64,000 nucleotides of DNA from Candidatus Leptofilum gracile (GTDB lineage: Bacteria; Chloroflexota; Anaerolineae; Promineifilales; Promineifilaceae): contig JADJOJ010000008.1 in assembly GCA_016713825.1 (NCBI GenBank), positions 124,001 to 188,000 on the forward strand, given 5' to 3'. Shown piece by piece: positions 44,003 to 52,342 of the stretch. Position numbers and translations under genes: made by a program. The notes beneath the pieces are model-generated. The model was not told the DNA's origin. It saw only the letters and a program-made list of their open reading frames with translations, and did no database searches. Every line of letters begins with the position of its first letter. The first letter of the stretch is position 1.

Positions 44003-44935
44003 ATGGTAAAAAAGATTGTGCAAGAAGGATTAGAAGCCGTAGAACAACAGCTACGCGATGTCGTTCGCAGTGACGTAAATGTGCTGCAAGATGCCGGATT
44101 GCACATCATCAAGTCAGGTGGCAAACGGCTGCGGCCGCAGCTGGGCATTTTGGCCTACCTGGCCGCCGGTGGCGAAGACGTCTCCCGCGTCATCCCCATG
44201 TCGGCCGCCATTGAGATGGTGCACACCGCCACTCTGGTACACGACGACATCAACGACCACAGCCTGACCCGACGTGGCCAAATCACCGTGCACGCCCGCT
44301 GGGGGCGCACCTTTGCCCTGCTGGCTGGCGACTACCTCTTCACCAAAGTGTATGAGTTGATGGCTCCTTACCCGTCTGAATACAACGTCATTATGGCCAC
44401 GGCCACAACCAAGCTGGTGGAAGGGGAAACGCTGCAAGCGGCCGCTGCCAAAGCGGGCAACATGGACCGCGAGACGTACAAAACGATCATCAGCCGCAAG
44501 ACGGCCAGCCTGTTTGAAGCGGCCGCGCGCATGGGTGCCATGCTGGCCGACGCAGACGAAGAGATGGTGGAATCAGTAGCCACGTACGCCTACAACCTGG
44601 GCCTCACCTTCCAAATTGTGGATGATATTCTGGACATTGTGGGCGACCCAGAGACGTTGGGCAAGCCAGTGGGTACCGACATTGCCCAAAACCGGGGCGT
44701 CATGGCCACGCAAAATGGCGGCCTGGCCGTGCAAGAAGCGGTGGCAGAGATAGAAGACGATCCCATCGCCCGAATGATGGCCAACCTGCGCGAATCTGGT
44801 GCAGTAGAAATTGCCCGAATGCAGGCAGAGGAAACGGCCGTACGCGCCCGCACTGCCCTGGCCCAACTTTCTCCATCACCCGCCCGCACTGAAATGGAAG
44901 CCCTCATCGAAATGGTGCTGGACCGGCAAAACTAA
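44003..44935 (+). CDS. Polyprenyl diphosphate synthase
   Basis: 310 residues from ATG 44003, with AAGG eight bases before; an ATG at 43976 lies too close to the promoter. The first Asp-rich motif is V-H-D-D-I-N-D, a variant of D-D-x-x-D, after K-S-G-G-K-R-L-R-P; the second is Q-I-V-D-D-I-L-D. The bulky/small pattern before the first motif (T-A-T-L-V-H) suggests a long-chain product such as the menaquinone side chain. Makes isoprenoid diphosphates from IPP in the cytoplasm. Stands alone with its own promoter. Confidence 0.9.
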   Translation: MVKKIVQEGLEAVEQQLRDVVRSDVNVLQDAGLHIIKSGGKRLRPQLGILAYLAAGGEDVSRVIPMSAAIEMVHTATLVHDDINDHSLTRRGQITVHARWGRTFALLAGDYLFTKVYELMAPYPSEYNVIMATATTKLVEGETLQAAAAKAGNMDRETYKTIISRKTASLFEAAARMGAMLADADEEMVESVATYAYNLGLTFQIVDDILDIVGDPETLGKPVGTDIAQNRGVMATQNGGLAVQEAVAEIEDDPIARMMANLRESGAVEIARMQAEETAVRARTALAQLSPSPARTEMEALIEMVLDRQN

Positions 44936-44952
44936 TCCATACCCAAATCGGT

Positions 44953-44983
44953 TGTAGAGACGTTGTATTACAGCGTCTCTACA
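44953..44983. repeat. TGTAGAGACG hairpin
   Basis: Ten-base arms TGTAGAGACG (44953-44962) and CGTCTCTACA (44974-44983) after the polyprenyl synthase gene. The word is known to be frequent in intergenic DNA of some cyanobacteria; here I see one copy. Confidence 0.7.
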
Positions 44984-45056
44984 CGAAACACTCTCCCCCC
45001 ACGCACCCAAAATCCACACCCAAACCTGAAAGCCAGGTCGTAAATCCGATAGAATC

Positions 45057-45425
45057 TTAAACTGTTCCGGGGAACAGGCGCACCCAAACCCAGGCGATGG
45101 TCATGGTGGGGATGGCCTGGGTGAAGGGAATGAGTGTTTCAACAACGGAAACGCCACGGAGCGCTTTCAGGCCCAGCCTATCCAAAATCAGCCAAGAGAT
45201 AGGGGCGGCCAAAAAATCCAGCGCAAAATCGAGCAAATCGATCATTAGAACCAGTAGGAACGGGGTAAGCAGCAGCGTCTCGCCAAATGTGGCGTCTGGG
45301 GGAATGTGGATCCGTTTGACCTGACGCCAGACAATTGCCAACAGCAGCAGCGCCAACAGGAGCGCCAGACCCATCAGGGTGAGTAAGGTAAGGCCAAAGT
45401 TTCGGAAAAATTCTGCTAGATCCAT
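45057..45425 (-). CDS. Small membrane protein, unknown
   Basis: 122 residues from ATG 45425. Three hydrophobic stretches: L-T-L-L-T-L-M-G-L-A-L-L-L-A-L-L, T-P-F-L-L-V-L-M-I-D-L-L-D-F, and a C-terminal amphipathic end. A basic patch W-R-Q-V-K-R-I-H follows the first helix. No family recognised. Neighbours on both sides are also membrane proteins but separated by repeats. Confidence 0.6.
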   Translation of the reverse strand: MDLAEFFRNFGLTLLTLMGLALLLALLLLAIVWRQVKRIHIPPDATFGETLLLTPFLLVLMIDLLDFALDFLAAPISWLILDRLGLKALRGVSVVETLIPFTQAIPTMTIAWVWVRLFPGTV

Positions 45426-45499
45426 ATTTTTAACCACAATTGGGTATTTATGTCAATCTCCCAATTACAAACTGATGTTACATACTCCTGTGAAAAGAG

Positions 45500-45560
45500 G
45501 CCGCGGATTACGGGGATTAAAATCTGTGCGAAATCTGCGCCAATCTGCGAAATCTATGGG
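45500..45560. repeat. GCGAAATCTGCG words (family C)
   Basis: GCGGATTACGGGGATT words followed by CTGTGCGAAATCTGCGCCAATCTG-type words; a mixed, imperfect copy between two membrane-protein genes. Confidence 0.65.
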
Positions 45561-45600
45561 TTTTCATTGATGGTGTTGAGCCTGCGCTCATGTGGTCTCC

Positions 45601-46095
45601 CTAAAAAATAACCTGCCACAAAAAGATCACAAAGATAAAAATGCCGCCGATAAACTGGATGACGGTGGCAATGCCCCAGCCTGCCAGGCCGCCAATGCCC
45701 GCTTTTTTAGCGGTTTCCCAGTCGCCGTGCTGCCAATATTCGCCAAGCAGCAGCCCGCCGATATACCCGGCAATGGTGCCGATGATGGGGAAGATGAAGG
45801 AGCCAACAACCGCACCTGCCATACCGATAAGCATCGACTTAACGGAGGCACCTCCTTTTTTGGTGCCAAACAAAGTCAGCCAGATGTCTGAGGTGCCGGT
45901 AATGAGGGCGATGAGGCTGATGATGATAAAGGATGCGGTGGAAACGGCCGTAAACCCATCCACCAGCGCATAAATAAAAATTATCAACCACATCAGCAGC
46001 ACCCCGGGAATGATGGGAATCAGCGTGCCGACCAGGCTGAGCAAAAGTAAAAGGATGACGAATCCAGTAGAAACAGTTTCAAACAGTTGGGCCAC
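45601..46095 (-). CDS. DUF456 family membrane protein
   Basis: 164 residues from GTG 46095, chosen because GGAGG lies four bases upstream and the frame further upstream is unrelated. Hydrophobic segments V-I-L-L-L-L-L-S-L-V-G-T-L-I-P-I-I-P-G at the start (the P-I-I-P-G is characteristic of DUF456) and a Gly-rich C-terminal pair (G-A-V-V-G-S-F-I-F-P-I-I-G-T-I-A-G, G-G-L-L-L-G-E-Y). Function of the family is unknown. Confidence 0.85.
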   Translation of the reverse strand: MAQLFETVSTGFVILLLLLSLVGTLIPIIPGVLLMWLIIFIYALVDGFTAVSTASFIIISLIALITGTSDIWLTLFGTKKGGASVKSMLIGMAGAVVGSFIFPIIGTIAGYIGGLLLGEYWQHGDWETAKKAGIGGLAGWGIATVIQFIGGIFIFVIFLWQVIF

Positions 46096-46159
46096 AATGC
46101 CTCCAGAATGTTTTAAATTTGGTGAACTGTACGTGGGGCGCAATCAATCGTCGCACAAG

Positions 46160-47386
46160 TTAGAGGGAGCGGTAGGCGAGCAAAAAACGTTCAAATACGC
46201 CAGAAAGATACGGCCGTAACGCCATAAATCCTTGCAGCGGCGTATCCACAAACTCTTGTGCAGCCATCCGGTTCACCTTTTGCCAGGTGAATTTGTTGGG
46301 CATTTCCTCGAACCAGGTGGCAAAGTGGGTAAACCAGCTGGTGAGCACATAAAGGCAGCGCGCCGCCGGAATGGCTTGCCGCAGCGCCCGCGTGTTGATG
46401 CGTGTGCCTAACCGCTGCGACAGCGCCAGCAGGTAGGTATCAATCATTGTCTCTTCATCGATGGGCCAGAACGGCCGTGTTTTCAACACCCCATCCTCGC
46501 CATCCTGAAGCAGGGCAAACTGCTCAATAAAGCTCACCAAATCTAAAATGCCCGGCCCCACAGATGCCGTCTGCCAATCTGTCAGCCGATGATCGTTAAA
46601 AACGGTGACCTGCCAGTGGCGGTTGCTGGGGTCGCCATGCAGCAGCGTGGCGGGCAGCTGCCGCAGTGGTTCCAACAGGGGCACCGGATCATCTAGCAAG
46701 TCGGAAACGGCCGTTAAATGAGATTCGCCCAAAATGCCTGGCCACCCACCCAAATTGCGCATCACCACCAGGCCATTGGCCGCCTGCAAAAAGAGGGGGG
46801 CCAACTGCCCGGCCTGGGCCAATGCATGTTCAGACAAAACAGCGGCTGGCCCTTCATCGAAATAAACAGCCTGCTCGGCGGTGAGTTTTTGCCAGGGGTA
46901 GGCGGTGCGGTCTAGCCGCAGCAACAGCCCGGCATTGGTCAAATCATCTACCTGGTCGATAAAGTTTGCGTGCAAATAAGCCAGCTTTTCAATGATGGCA
47001 GTGATGTCGGCAATGGACCACCGTTCTGGAGCAATATCGCCAGGCACATCATCCAGAACGGCCCAGCCGGCACCATTTGGCTCTGCCTGGTGCAAAAAGT
47101 GGCAGCGGGGAACCAACTGCGACAAGCGGGGCGAAATTTCCCGGTAAAACGCAGTCTCTACCTCCCCCAAATGCCGGCCAAGCAGCGTAATCGGATCAGA
47201 ATGGCCCGCCAATATCAACTGGTAACGCGTCATACGGGGCATGTCGTGTTTTGTGGGGCGGATAGGTTTTGCGGAAACGGCCGTTACCACCAAACCTTTG
47301 CTTTCCATCTGCTCCTGCAGCAGCGCAGTCCAGGCATTGGGGTCACGTCTTTGTAATTGGGTTGCCAACAGCTTAGATTGTCTCAT
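46160..47386 (-). CDS. APH-fold phosphotransferase family protein
   Basis: 408 residues. The C-lobe has the catalytic loop L-L-H-G-D-P-S-N-R-H-W and D-W-Q-T-A-S-V-G-P-G-I-L-D-L, typical of the APH/ecdysteroid-kinase-like superfamily. The N-lobe is divergent (Y-Q-L-I-L-A-G-H, then E-V-E-T-A-F-Y-R-E-I). Substrate cannot be predicted. It is unrelated in detail to the other APH-fold gene at 41836. It has no tight operon neighbour. Confidence 0.72.
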   Translation of the reverse strand: MRQSKLLATQLQRRDPNAWTALLQEQMESKGLVVTAVSAKPIRPTKHDMPRMTRYQLILAGHSDPITLLGRHLGEVETAFYREISPRLSQLVPRCHFLHQAEPNGAGWAVLDDVPGDIAPERWSIADITAIIEKLAYLHANFIDQVDDLTNAGLLLRLDRTAYPWQKLTAEQAVYFDEGPAAVLSEHALAQAGQLAPLFLQAANGLVVMRNLGGWPGILGESHLTAVSDLLDDPVPLLEPLRQLPATLLHGDPSNRHWQVTVFNDHRLTDWQTASVGPGILDLVSFIEQFALLQDGEDGVLKTRPFWPIDEETMIDTYLLALSQRLGTRINTRALRQAIPAARCLYVLTSWFTHFATWFEEMPNKFTWQKVNRMAAQEFVDTPLQGFMALRPYLSGVFERFLLAYRSL

Positions 47387-47685
47387 CGTGACACATTGTA
47401 AGAGTTAAGCAGGCACCTGACAAGCCAGTAGAAACGTCTATTCATAGAACGCAGAGGCACACCTAACAAAGGAAGAGAATCAGCGCCATCGGCTCTTGGT
47501 AACGCAGGCAGGGGCCGCAGGCGGGAGGCACAGCCCGGCATGCAACAGCCATCTGAAGCTGACGCCTTTGTGAGAGGTTTGTTTGATGCACGTCAGATTT
47601 ATGTAGGCAGGAATTCCCAGGAGCGTGTTAAGCTAAAGGTAGAACAAATTTGAACTCAGAAAGCGTACAACTATGGAGGTGCAAC

Positions 47686-47790
47686 ATGATCGGTATTCAA
47701 CTGTCAACCATTATCATCATCGCGCTCATTGCGCTGATTATTGGCATCATCATCGGGGTAACCATGAGCCGCCCCGTTTCACGAATCTAA
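47686..47790 (+). CDS. 34-residue single-pass membrane microprotein
   Basis: A short frame with an excellent GGAGG six to seven bases before ATG 47686. It encodes M-I-G-I-Q-L-S-T, a Leu/Ile-rich membrane helix of about 20 residues, then M-S-R-P-V-S-R-I and TAA. A clear ribosome-binding site, one hydrophobic helix and a basic tail make it a credible microprotein, though no homologue is known to me. It lies alone in a 900-base gap. Such proteins often modulate membrane complexes. Confidence 0.6.
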   Translation: MIGIQLSTIIIIALIALIIGIIIGVTMSRPVSRI

Positions 47791-48293
47791 AGGTTTGTTC
47801 ACAAATAACTTTGGCTCTTTGGGAATTCAGGGGGTTTACAGCCCGTGATGCGTGAAACGTGACCAGAGAGGCATCACGTTTCACGCATCACGTTTCACGC
47901 CAGACCCCACGAAATCCTGAAGACCCATAACTTTTGTTCAGACTTGCCACATATCAGTTTGATTCGAATAAGAAATTCAGACACAGCTGACTCTACTGAA
48001 AAAAGGGTGATTTCACCGCAGAGGCGCGGAGAGCGCAGAGATTTTTCTCTGGTAATTTTTAAAACTCTGCGTCCTTTGCGTCTTTGCGGTTTGTTTTTTC
48101 AGTGGACTCACAGATTCACATTGATTTTCACAGATAAAAGCTAAAAAACAGAGTGAATCTGTGTCCAATTCAGAAAGTGTTATGTAGCTAGTTGTTCAGA
48201 AACCAAACCCCAAAACTGTACTAACAAAATTGCCTAACAAAGCACTAATAAGCGGCCAACAATAACCTGCCTGTTTGGGTTGAGTCAACCCGT
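47791..48293. other. 500-bp gap with two palindromic repeats
   Basis: No gene seen. 47846-47890 has perfect 17-base arms of the TGATGCGTGAAACGTGA type. 48013-48090 is an ACCGCAGAGGCGC...TTTGCGGT family F block, followed by CAGATTCAC words. Near 48229 an isolated GCCTAACAAAGC looks like a lone attC core. 48276-48290 is a GGGTTGA palindrome at the end of the glycosyltransferase gene. Confidence 0.65.
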
Positions 48294-49520
48294 TTAGGGG
48301 CTGTTTTGTTGCCGTACTGCTTCATAAATCTCCAGGAATTTCGGTACCACCACGCGCCAATCGTACTGCTGGGCAAACTGCTGTGCCGCCTGCCCCAGCC
48401 GCTGCCGCTCTTGGGGATGATTGAGCAGGTGCAAAACGGCCGTTCCAAATCCACCACCATCCTCCACCAACCTGATTTCCCTTCCGTCCATCACCGGAAA
48501 CCCTTCGGCACCAACGGCCGTACTCACCACCGCCTTGCCCGCCGCCATCGCCTCGATCAGCTTGAGCCGCGTGCCGCTGCCCACGCGAAATGGCAAAATA
48601 AACAGTTTGGCCCCCGCCAAGTACGGCTCCACCCGGTCCACCCAGCCCGTCAGCGTGATGCCTGGCTCCGCTTTTAGCCGCGCCAGCCGCGCGTGCGGTT
48701 TTTGGCCGACGATGGTGAAGGTGGTAGACGGCCGTTCCTTTTTCACCATCGGCCACACCTCAGCCACAAACCAGAGCACCGCGTCTACGTTGGGGCGGTA
48801 ATCCATCTTGCCGCTAAACACGATGTCGCTGGGAATCGCTTCCGCCTCTTCTAGCTGGAACTGGGGCACGTCCAGGCTGTTGGGGATAACGGTGATGGGG
48901 GTTTTGCCGTTTGTTAATTTTTCCAGATGAATTTGGTCGGGGTGGGAAACGGCCGTCACCCAATCCGCCTGCTGGCACACCCACCGCTCAAATTTACGCA
49001 GCCGCCGCACCTGCTCCGCCGAATACGCCGCCGCCACCCAGCGGCGCGGCTGCCGCAAATCCGTCAAAAAGTTGCGCCGCTGCAGCTCCGTCTCCGCATT
49101 GTGGTCATCAAACACAATCTTGCTGCGCGGGCTGCCCTGCCGAACCACCGGCAGGTACCGCGCCAGCTCAATGCCCTCAATTTGCACGATGTCAAAATCG
49201 GCCGTCTGGAGCAGTTGCCGCAGCCGCGCGGTAAATGCCGGGCTATACAGCCGGTGGGCCATGTCTGGGCGGCGGGTGGTGAGCAACTGCTGCAACCGCT
49301 TGCCCGTTGTGCGCTGCGGCACCGGCACGGTCTCAATGCGCTCACACAGCTCAGCCAATGGCCCGATTCGGTCCGCCGCCACCGACTGCCCCAGCTCCAG
49401 GAAGCTCAGCAAGGACACCTCACACGCCTGGGCCAGCCCACGAATGATGTGGAAATTGCGCAGGCTGGTGCCCTGATGTGGCGGGTAAGGCAGTTGTGGC
49501 GTCAGCAGTAAAACTTTCAT
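48294..49520 (-). CDS. Glycosyltransferase, GT4-like (GT-B fold)
   Basis: 408 residues. N-terminal half begins M-K-V-L-L-L-T-P-Q-L-P-Y-P-P-H-Q-G and contains I-V-F-D-D-H-N-A-E. The C-terminal nucleotide-sugar domain has K-M-D-Y-R-P-N-V-D-A-V, G-W-V-D-R-V-E-P-Y-L-A-G-A and the G-T-R-L-K-L-I-E-A-M-A-A-G-K-A-V-V-S loop with the acidic ligand. It transfers a sugar from an activated donor, probably to a surface glycan or glycolipid. A second glycosyltransferase lies immediately upstream in the same direction. Confidence 0.92.
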   Translation of the reverse strand: MKVLLLTPQLPYPPHQGTSLRNFHIIRGLAQACEVSLLSFLELGQSVAADRIGPLAELCERIETVPVPQRTTGKRLQQLLTTRRPDMAHRLYSPAFTARLRQLLQTADFDIVQIEGIELARYLPVVRQGSPRSKIVFDDHNAETELQRRNFLTDLRQPRRWVAAAYSAEQVRRLRKFERWVCQQADWVTAVSHPDQIHLEKLTNGKTPITVIPNSLDVPQFQLEEAEAIPSDIVFSGKMDYRPNVDAVLWFVAEVWPMVKKERPSTTFTIVGQKPHARLARLKAEPGITLTGWVDRVEPYLAGAKLFILPFRVGSGTRLKLIEAMAAGKAVVSTAVGAEGFPVMDGREIRLVEDGGGFGTAVLHLLNHPQERQRLGQAAQQFAQQYDWRVVVPKFLEIYEAVRQQNSP

Positions 49521-49531
49521 GGCTAAAAAAT

Positions 49532-49600
49532 TTACCGCAAAGAGCGCAAAGAACGCTAAGATTTTTATCTTTCTTTGCGCTCTTTGCCTCCTTTGCGGTT
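49532..49600. repeat. ACCGCAAAGAGCGC palindrome (family F)
   Basis: ACCGCAAAGAGCGCAAAGA words and the complementary TTTGCGCTCTTTGCCTCCTTTGCGGT between the two glycosyltransferase genes. Its right edge touches the stop codon of the upstream gene. Confidence 0.85.
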
Positions 49601-50708
49601 AAAAAACATTCTCGTAAATTTGCAGCGTCTTTTGGGCGGCGTTTTGCCAGGTGAACGTTTTTGCCTGGGCATGGCCACGTTCGATCATCTTTTGGCGTAG
49701 GGCAGAATCGGTGAGGACGCGGCGCAGGGCGTCGGTCCAGACCGCCTCGTCGTCCAGTGGCAGCTGCAAGCCCGCCTCGCCCGCCACCTCTGGCAGCGAA
49801 CCGCGATTGCTGACGATGACCGGGCAGCCGCAATGCATCGCCTCCAGCGCGGGCAGGCCAAACCCTTCGTAGTGGGACGGCGTCACCAGTACCCCGGCGG
49901 CGTGGTAAAGATGGGCCAGCTCCTCGTCAAAGATGCCGGTCAGGTGGCGCACTTTGCCATGCAGACCCAATTCATCCATTGTGGTGAACACTTCTTCATA
50001 CAGCCACCCTTTACCACCGACCAAAACCAGCGGCACGTCAATCTCGCCCTGCTTCAGCAGTTCGTCGTAGGCGCGGATGAGGAAGGGGAGGTTTTTGCGC
50101 GGTTCCAGCGTGCCCACGAACAAGATGAAGTCGCGGGGCAGGTTCTGTTTTTTGAGGGTGGCGGATACGGCCGTTTCCCCATACCCCCTCTCGTACAGCG
50201 GATTGGCCGCCAGATGCACCGTCGTAATCTTCTCTGGCGGCACGCGCAGCTGCTCGATCAAATCGTGCCGCGTGGCGTGGCTGTCTGCCGAGATGTGATC
50301 CGCCACCTGCACCGCCCGCTCAATCTGGTTCGCGTAATACGCCATGCTGTCATGCGTTAAAAACTGCGGGTAAAAGATAAAGTTCAAATCGTGCACGGTG
50401 ATCACCTGGCGGCGACCGCCCCACTGCGGCGGAATAAAATCGGGGCTGTGCAGCACATCCAGCCGGTGCGGCAGCAGCTCCAGCCCCAGCGCCCAGCGCT
50501 CTAGCCGGTGGTGGCAGGGGGTAAGCACATTTTTGCGCTGAAAGTTGGCCGAGGGTGGGGTGTGGGAACGGCCGTCTCGCCCCAAATGAAACAGCGAATA
50601 CCGGTTCCGGCTATCCAGCTCCGCCAGCGCAGGCAGCAAATGTAAAATATATTGGCTAATGCCCCCCATTTGGTAAAACGGCAGGCGAACATCAATTCCG
50701 ATATGCAT
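49599..50708 (-). CDS. Glycosyltransferase family 4 (mannosyltransferase-like)
   Basis: 369 residues. Starts M-H-I-G-I-D-V-R-L-P and G-G-I-S-Q-Y, then T-V-H-D-L-N. The donor-binding half is F-V-G-T-L-E-P-R-K-N-L-P-F-L-I-R-A-Y, G-I-F-D-E-E-L-A-H-L-Y-H-A-A and P-S-H-Y-E-G-F-G-L-P-A-L-E-A-M, where the E-x7-E motif binds the sugar nucleotide. Typical of GT4 enzymes acting on surface polysaccharide. Forms a two-gene glycosyltransferase unit with the downstream gene. Confidence 0.93.
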   Translation of the reverse strand: MHIGIDVRLPFYQMGGISQYILHLLPALAELDSRNRYSLFHLGRDGRSHTPPSANFQRKNVLTPCHHRLERWALGLELLPHRLDVLHSPDFIPPQWGGRRQVITVHDLNFIFYPQFLTHDSMAYYANQIERAVQVADHISADSHATRHDLIEQLRVPPEKITTVHLAANPLYERGYGETAVSATLKKQNLPRDFILFVGTLEPRKNLPFLIRAYDELLKQGEIDVPLVLVGGKGWLYEEVFTTMDELGLHGKVRHLTGIFDEELAHLYHAAGVLVTPSHYEGFGLPALEAMHCGCPVIVSNRGSLPEVAGEAGLQLPLDDEAVWTDALRRVLTDSALRQKMIERGHAQAKTFTWQNAAQKTLQIYENVF

Positions 50709-50741
50709 AGCGGGATTATACTACCAGTGAACGGCAAGCAG

Positions 50742-50852
50742 TAGGTCAGTGGTCAGTGGTCAGTGGTCAGTGGGTCAGTAGTATGGCTGCCCAACCGCAT
50801 CACTGATTACTGATTACTGATTACCGAATACCGAATACCGAACACGGATTAC
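50742..50852. repeat. Composite block: CAGTGGT words (family D) and GATTACTG/ACCGAATA words (family B)
   Basis: Tandem CAGTGGTCAGTGGTCAGT words (50742-50780), then ACTGATTACTGATTACCG and ACCGAATACCGAATACCG words (50801-50852), and farther on a partial family C block near 50920-50970. Different word families are stacked upstream of the coiled-coil gene. Confidence 0.75.
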
Positions 50853-50902
50853 GAAAAACTAAACAACCTCACGCCCCACTCGCCCAGTTGCCCGGCCCAA
50901 GT

Positions 50903-50908
50903 TATAAT
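50903..50908 (+). promoter_or_regulatory. Possible -10 box for the coiled-coil gene
   Basis: A perfect TATAAT lies 83 bases before ATG 50991, but no good -35 is seen at the expected distance. Confidence 0.4.
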
Positions 50909-50990
50909 GATTTGCGCGCACGCAGAAAATTCGACAAGCAAAATCTGTGTGAACCTGCGTAATCTGTGGAAAAATTCCAGGAGAACAGCT

Positions 50991-52250
50991 ATGGCAAACA
51001 GTGGCCCATCTGTGGCAACCGAACAGGCCGTTAAAGATCTGCAAAGTCGGCTCGACTGGTTAGATGAAGAGCGGCGCAAACAAAACCGCAAAATCACAGA
51101 GTTAGAACAAAAACTCATCCTGCAAGAGCGGGAGATTGCCGGGCGCGAGCAGCGCATTCAGGATTTGGAGCGTCAGCTTTCCAGCACCAATGCCCAACTC
51201 GGCCGTATTCCCAAGGTCGATTTGCAGTTGGCCCAGTTCAAAGACGAAGTGGTGCAGATGATTGAGCAGTACGACCAGCGGCGCATTCAGTCTGAGGCCG
51301 AAATGGATCGGCTGCGGCGTGTCGAGCAAGAAAGCAACGCCCGTGAACTAGCCGAACTGCGCAAAGAGATCGGCCAGGTACCCAAGCTGCAAAATGATAT
51401 GGAGCTGCGCGTGGCCGAAGAATCTCGCCTGGCCAACCTGATCGGCCAGCAAAAGACCCAGCTCGACAATCTAAGAAATCGCCTGGAAAACTGGGACAGC
51501 AATTTCGCCTTCCTGGAAGAAAAAGAGAAGCACAACAACCGCAACATTTCTGAGGTGCAAACGGCCGTTGTCGAAATCAACAAGCGCTGGGAACATATCT
51601 ACAGCCGCCTCGATACCTCCAACAGCGCCATCCTCCGTCTGGAATCCAGCCTCTCTGGCATCACCGAAAAGCAAAACCAGGTGCAAGAAATCACTAAAAA
51701 CTGGATGGAACAAATCCAGATTGGCGAATACGAACGCAACCAGCGGCTCGAAGGCTGGCGGCGCGTGCTGGAAGATCAAGAAGACAGCATGGAGCGCTTC
51801 AACAAAGAGTTTGTGAAATTCTCCGATATGTACAAAGAGGCCAAAATGGCCGTACAAACCCTCAGCGGCTGGCAAGAAGAGCTGGAAAAGCAGCAGCGCG
51901 AAGCGTCTGAAATTTTACGCGTAGAAACCAGCCGCATGCAGTCCCGCTGGGATGATTTCCGCCACGAAAATGACAAGCGCTGGAAAAGCCAATCGGTAGA
52001 CACCGAGCAGCGCTGGAACACCTTCAACCGCCACGAGCGGGAAATCCGTGAAATGATCGTCCTGATCGATGAGAAAATTGGCAAACTGGAGCAGGAAAAA
52101 GATTTGCTCTGGCGCGTGCAAACCGCCCAGGCCGATGCCCTCAAAACCTTCCCGCGCATCTGGCTGGAAGAAGTTGAAAAGGCCGTCCAGCAAAACCCCA
52201 ACCGCCGTCGCCAGCCTGCCCTGGTGCCCGTGCGCGAAGAGTTTGACTAA
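50991..52250 (+). CDS. Long cytosolic coiled-coil protein
   Basis: 419 residues from ATG 50991, with AGGAG eight bases upstream. Almost the whole length is heptad-repeat helix (for example E-R-R-K-Q-N-R-K-I-T-E-L-E-Q-K-L), with no membrane segment or enzyme motif, and a short Arg/Pro tail. Rich in Gln, Glu and Arg. It may be a cytoskeletal or chromosome-associated scaffold; this is inference from shape alone. Its stop is followed after one base by a family A repeat that leads into selB. Confidence 0.75.
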   Translation: MANSGPSVATEQAVKDLQSRLDWLDEERRKQNRKITELEQKLILQEREIAGREQRIQDLERQLSSTNAQLGRIPKVDLQLAQFKDEVVQMIEQYDQRRIQSEAEMDRLRRVEQESNARELAELRKEIGQVPKLQNDMELRVAEESRLANLIGQQKTQLDNLRNRLENWDSNFAFLEEKEKHNNRNISEVQTAVVEINKRWEHIYSRLDTSNSAILRLESSLSGITEKQNQVQEITKNWMEQIQIGEYERNQRLEGWRRVLEDQEDSMERFNKEFVKFSDMYKEAKMAVQTLSGWQEELEKQQREASEILRVETSRMQSRWDDFRHENDKRWKSQSVDTEQRWNTFNRHEREIREMIVLIDEKIGKLEQEKDLLWRVQTAQADALKTFPRIWLEEVEKAVQQNPNRRRQPALVPVREEFD

Positions 52251-52251
52251 A

Positions 52252-52319
52252 ATTGGAGATTAGAGATTGGAGATCGGAGATTGCCGAAAAAATCTCTAAT
52301 CTCCGATCTCCAATCTCCC
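52252..52319. repeat. GGAGATT-word palindrome (family A) in the selB 5' region
   Basis: TTGGAGATTAGAGATTGGAGATCGGAGATT-type words with their complement, starting two bases after the previous stop codon and ending 23 bases before the selB ATG. In the selB frame it would read D-W-R-S-E-I-A-E-K, so translation could in principle begin within it. Confidence 0.85.
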
Positions 52320-52342
52320 AACAAAAATCCCCAATCCCCAAT

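Noticed and set aside
48225..48245. Additional integron site (GCCTAACAAAGC)
   Set aside because: Only a single core is present, with no complementary partner or cassette gene; likewise the lone core near 43,688.
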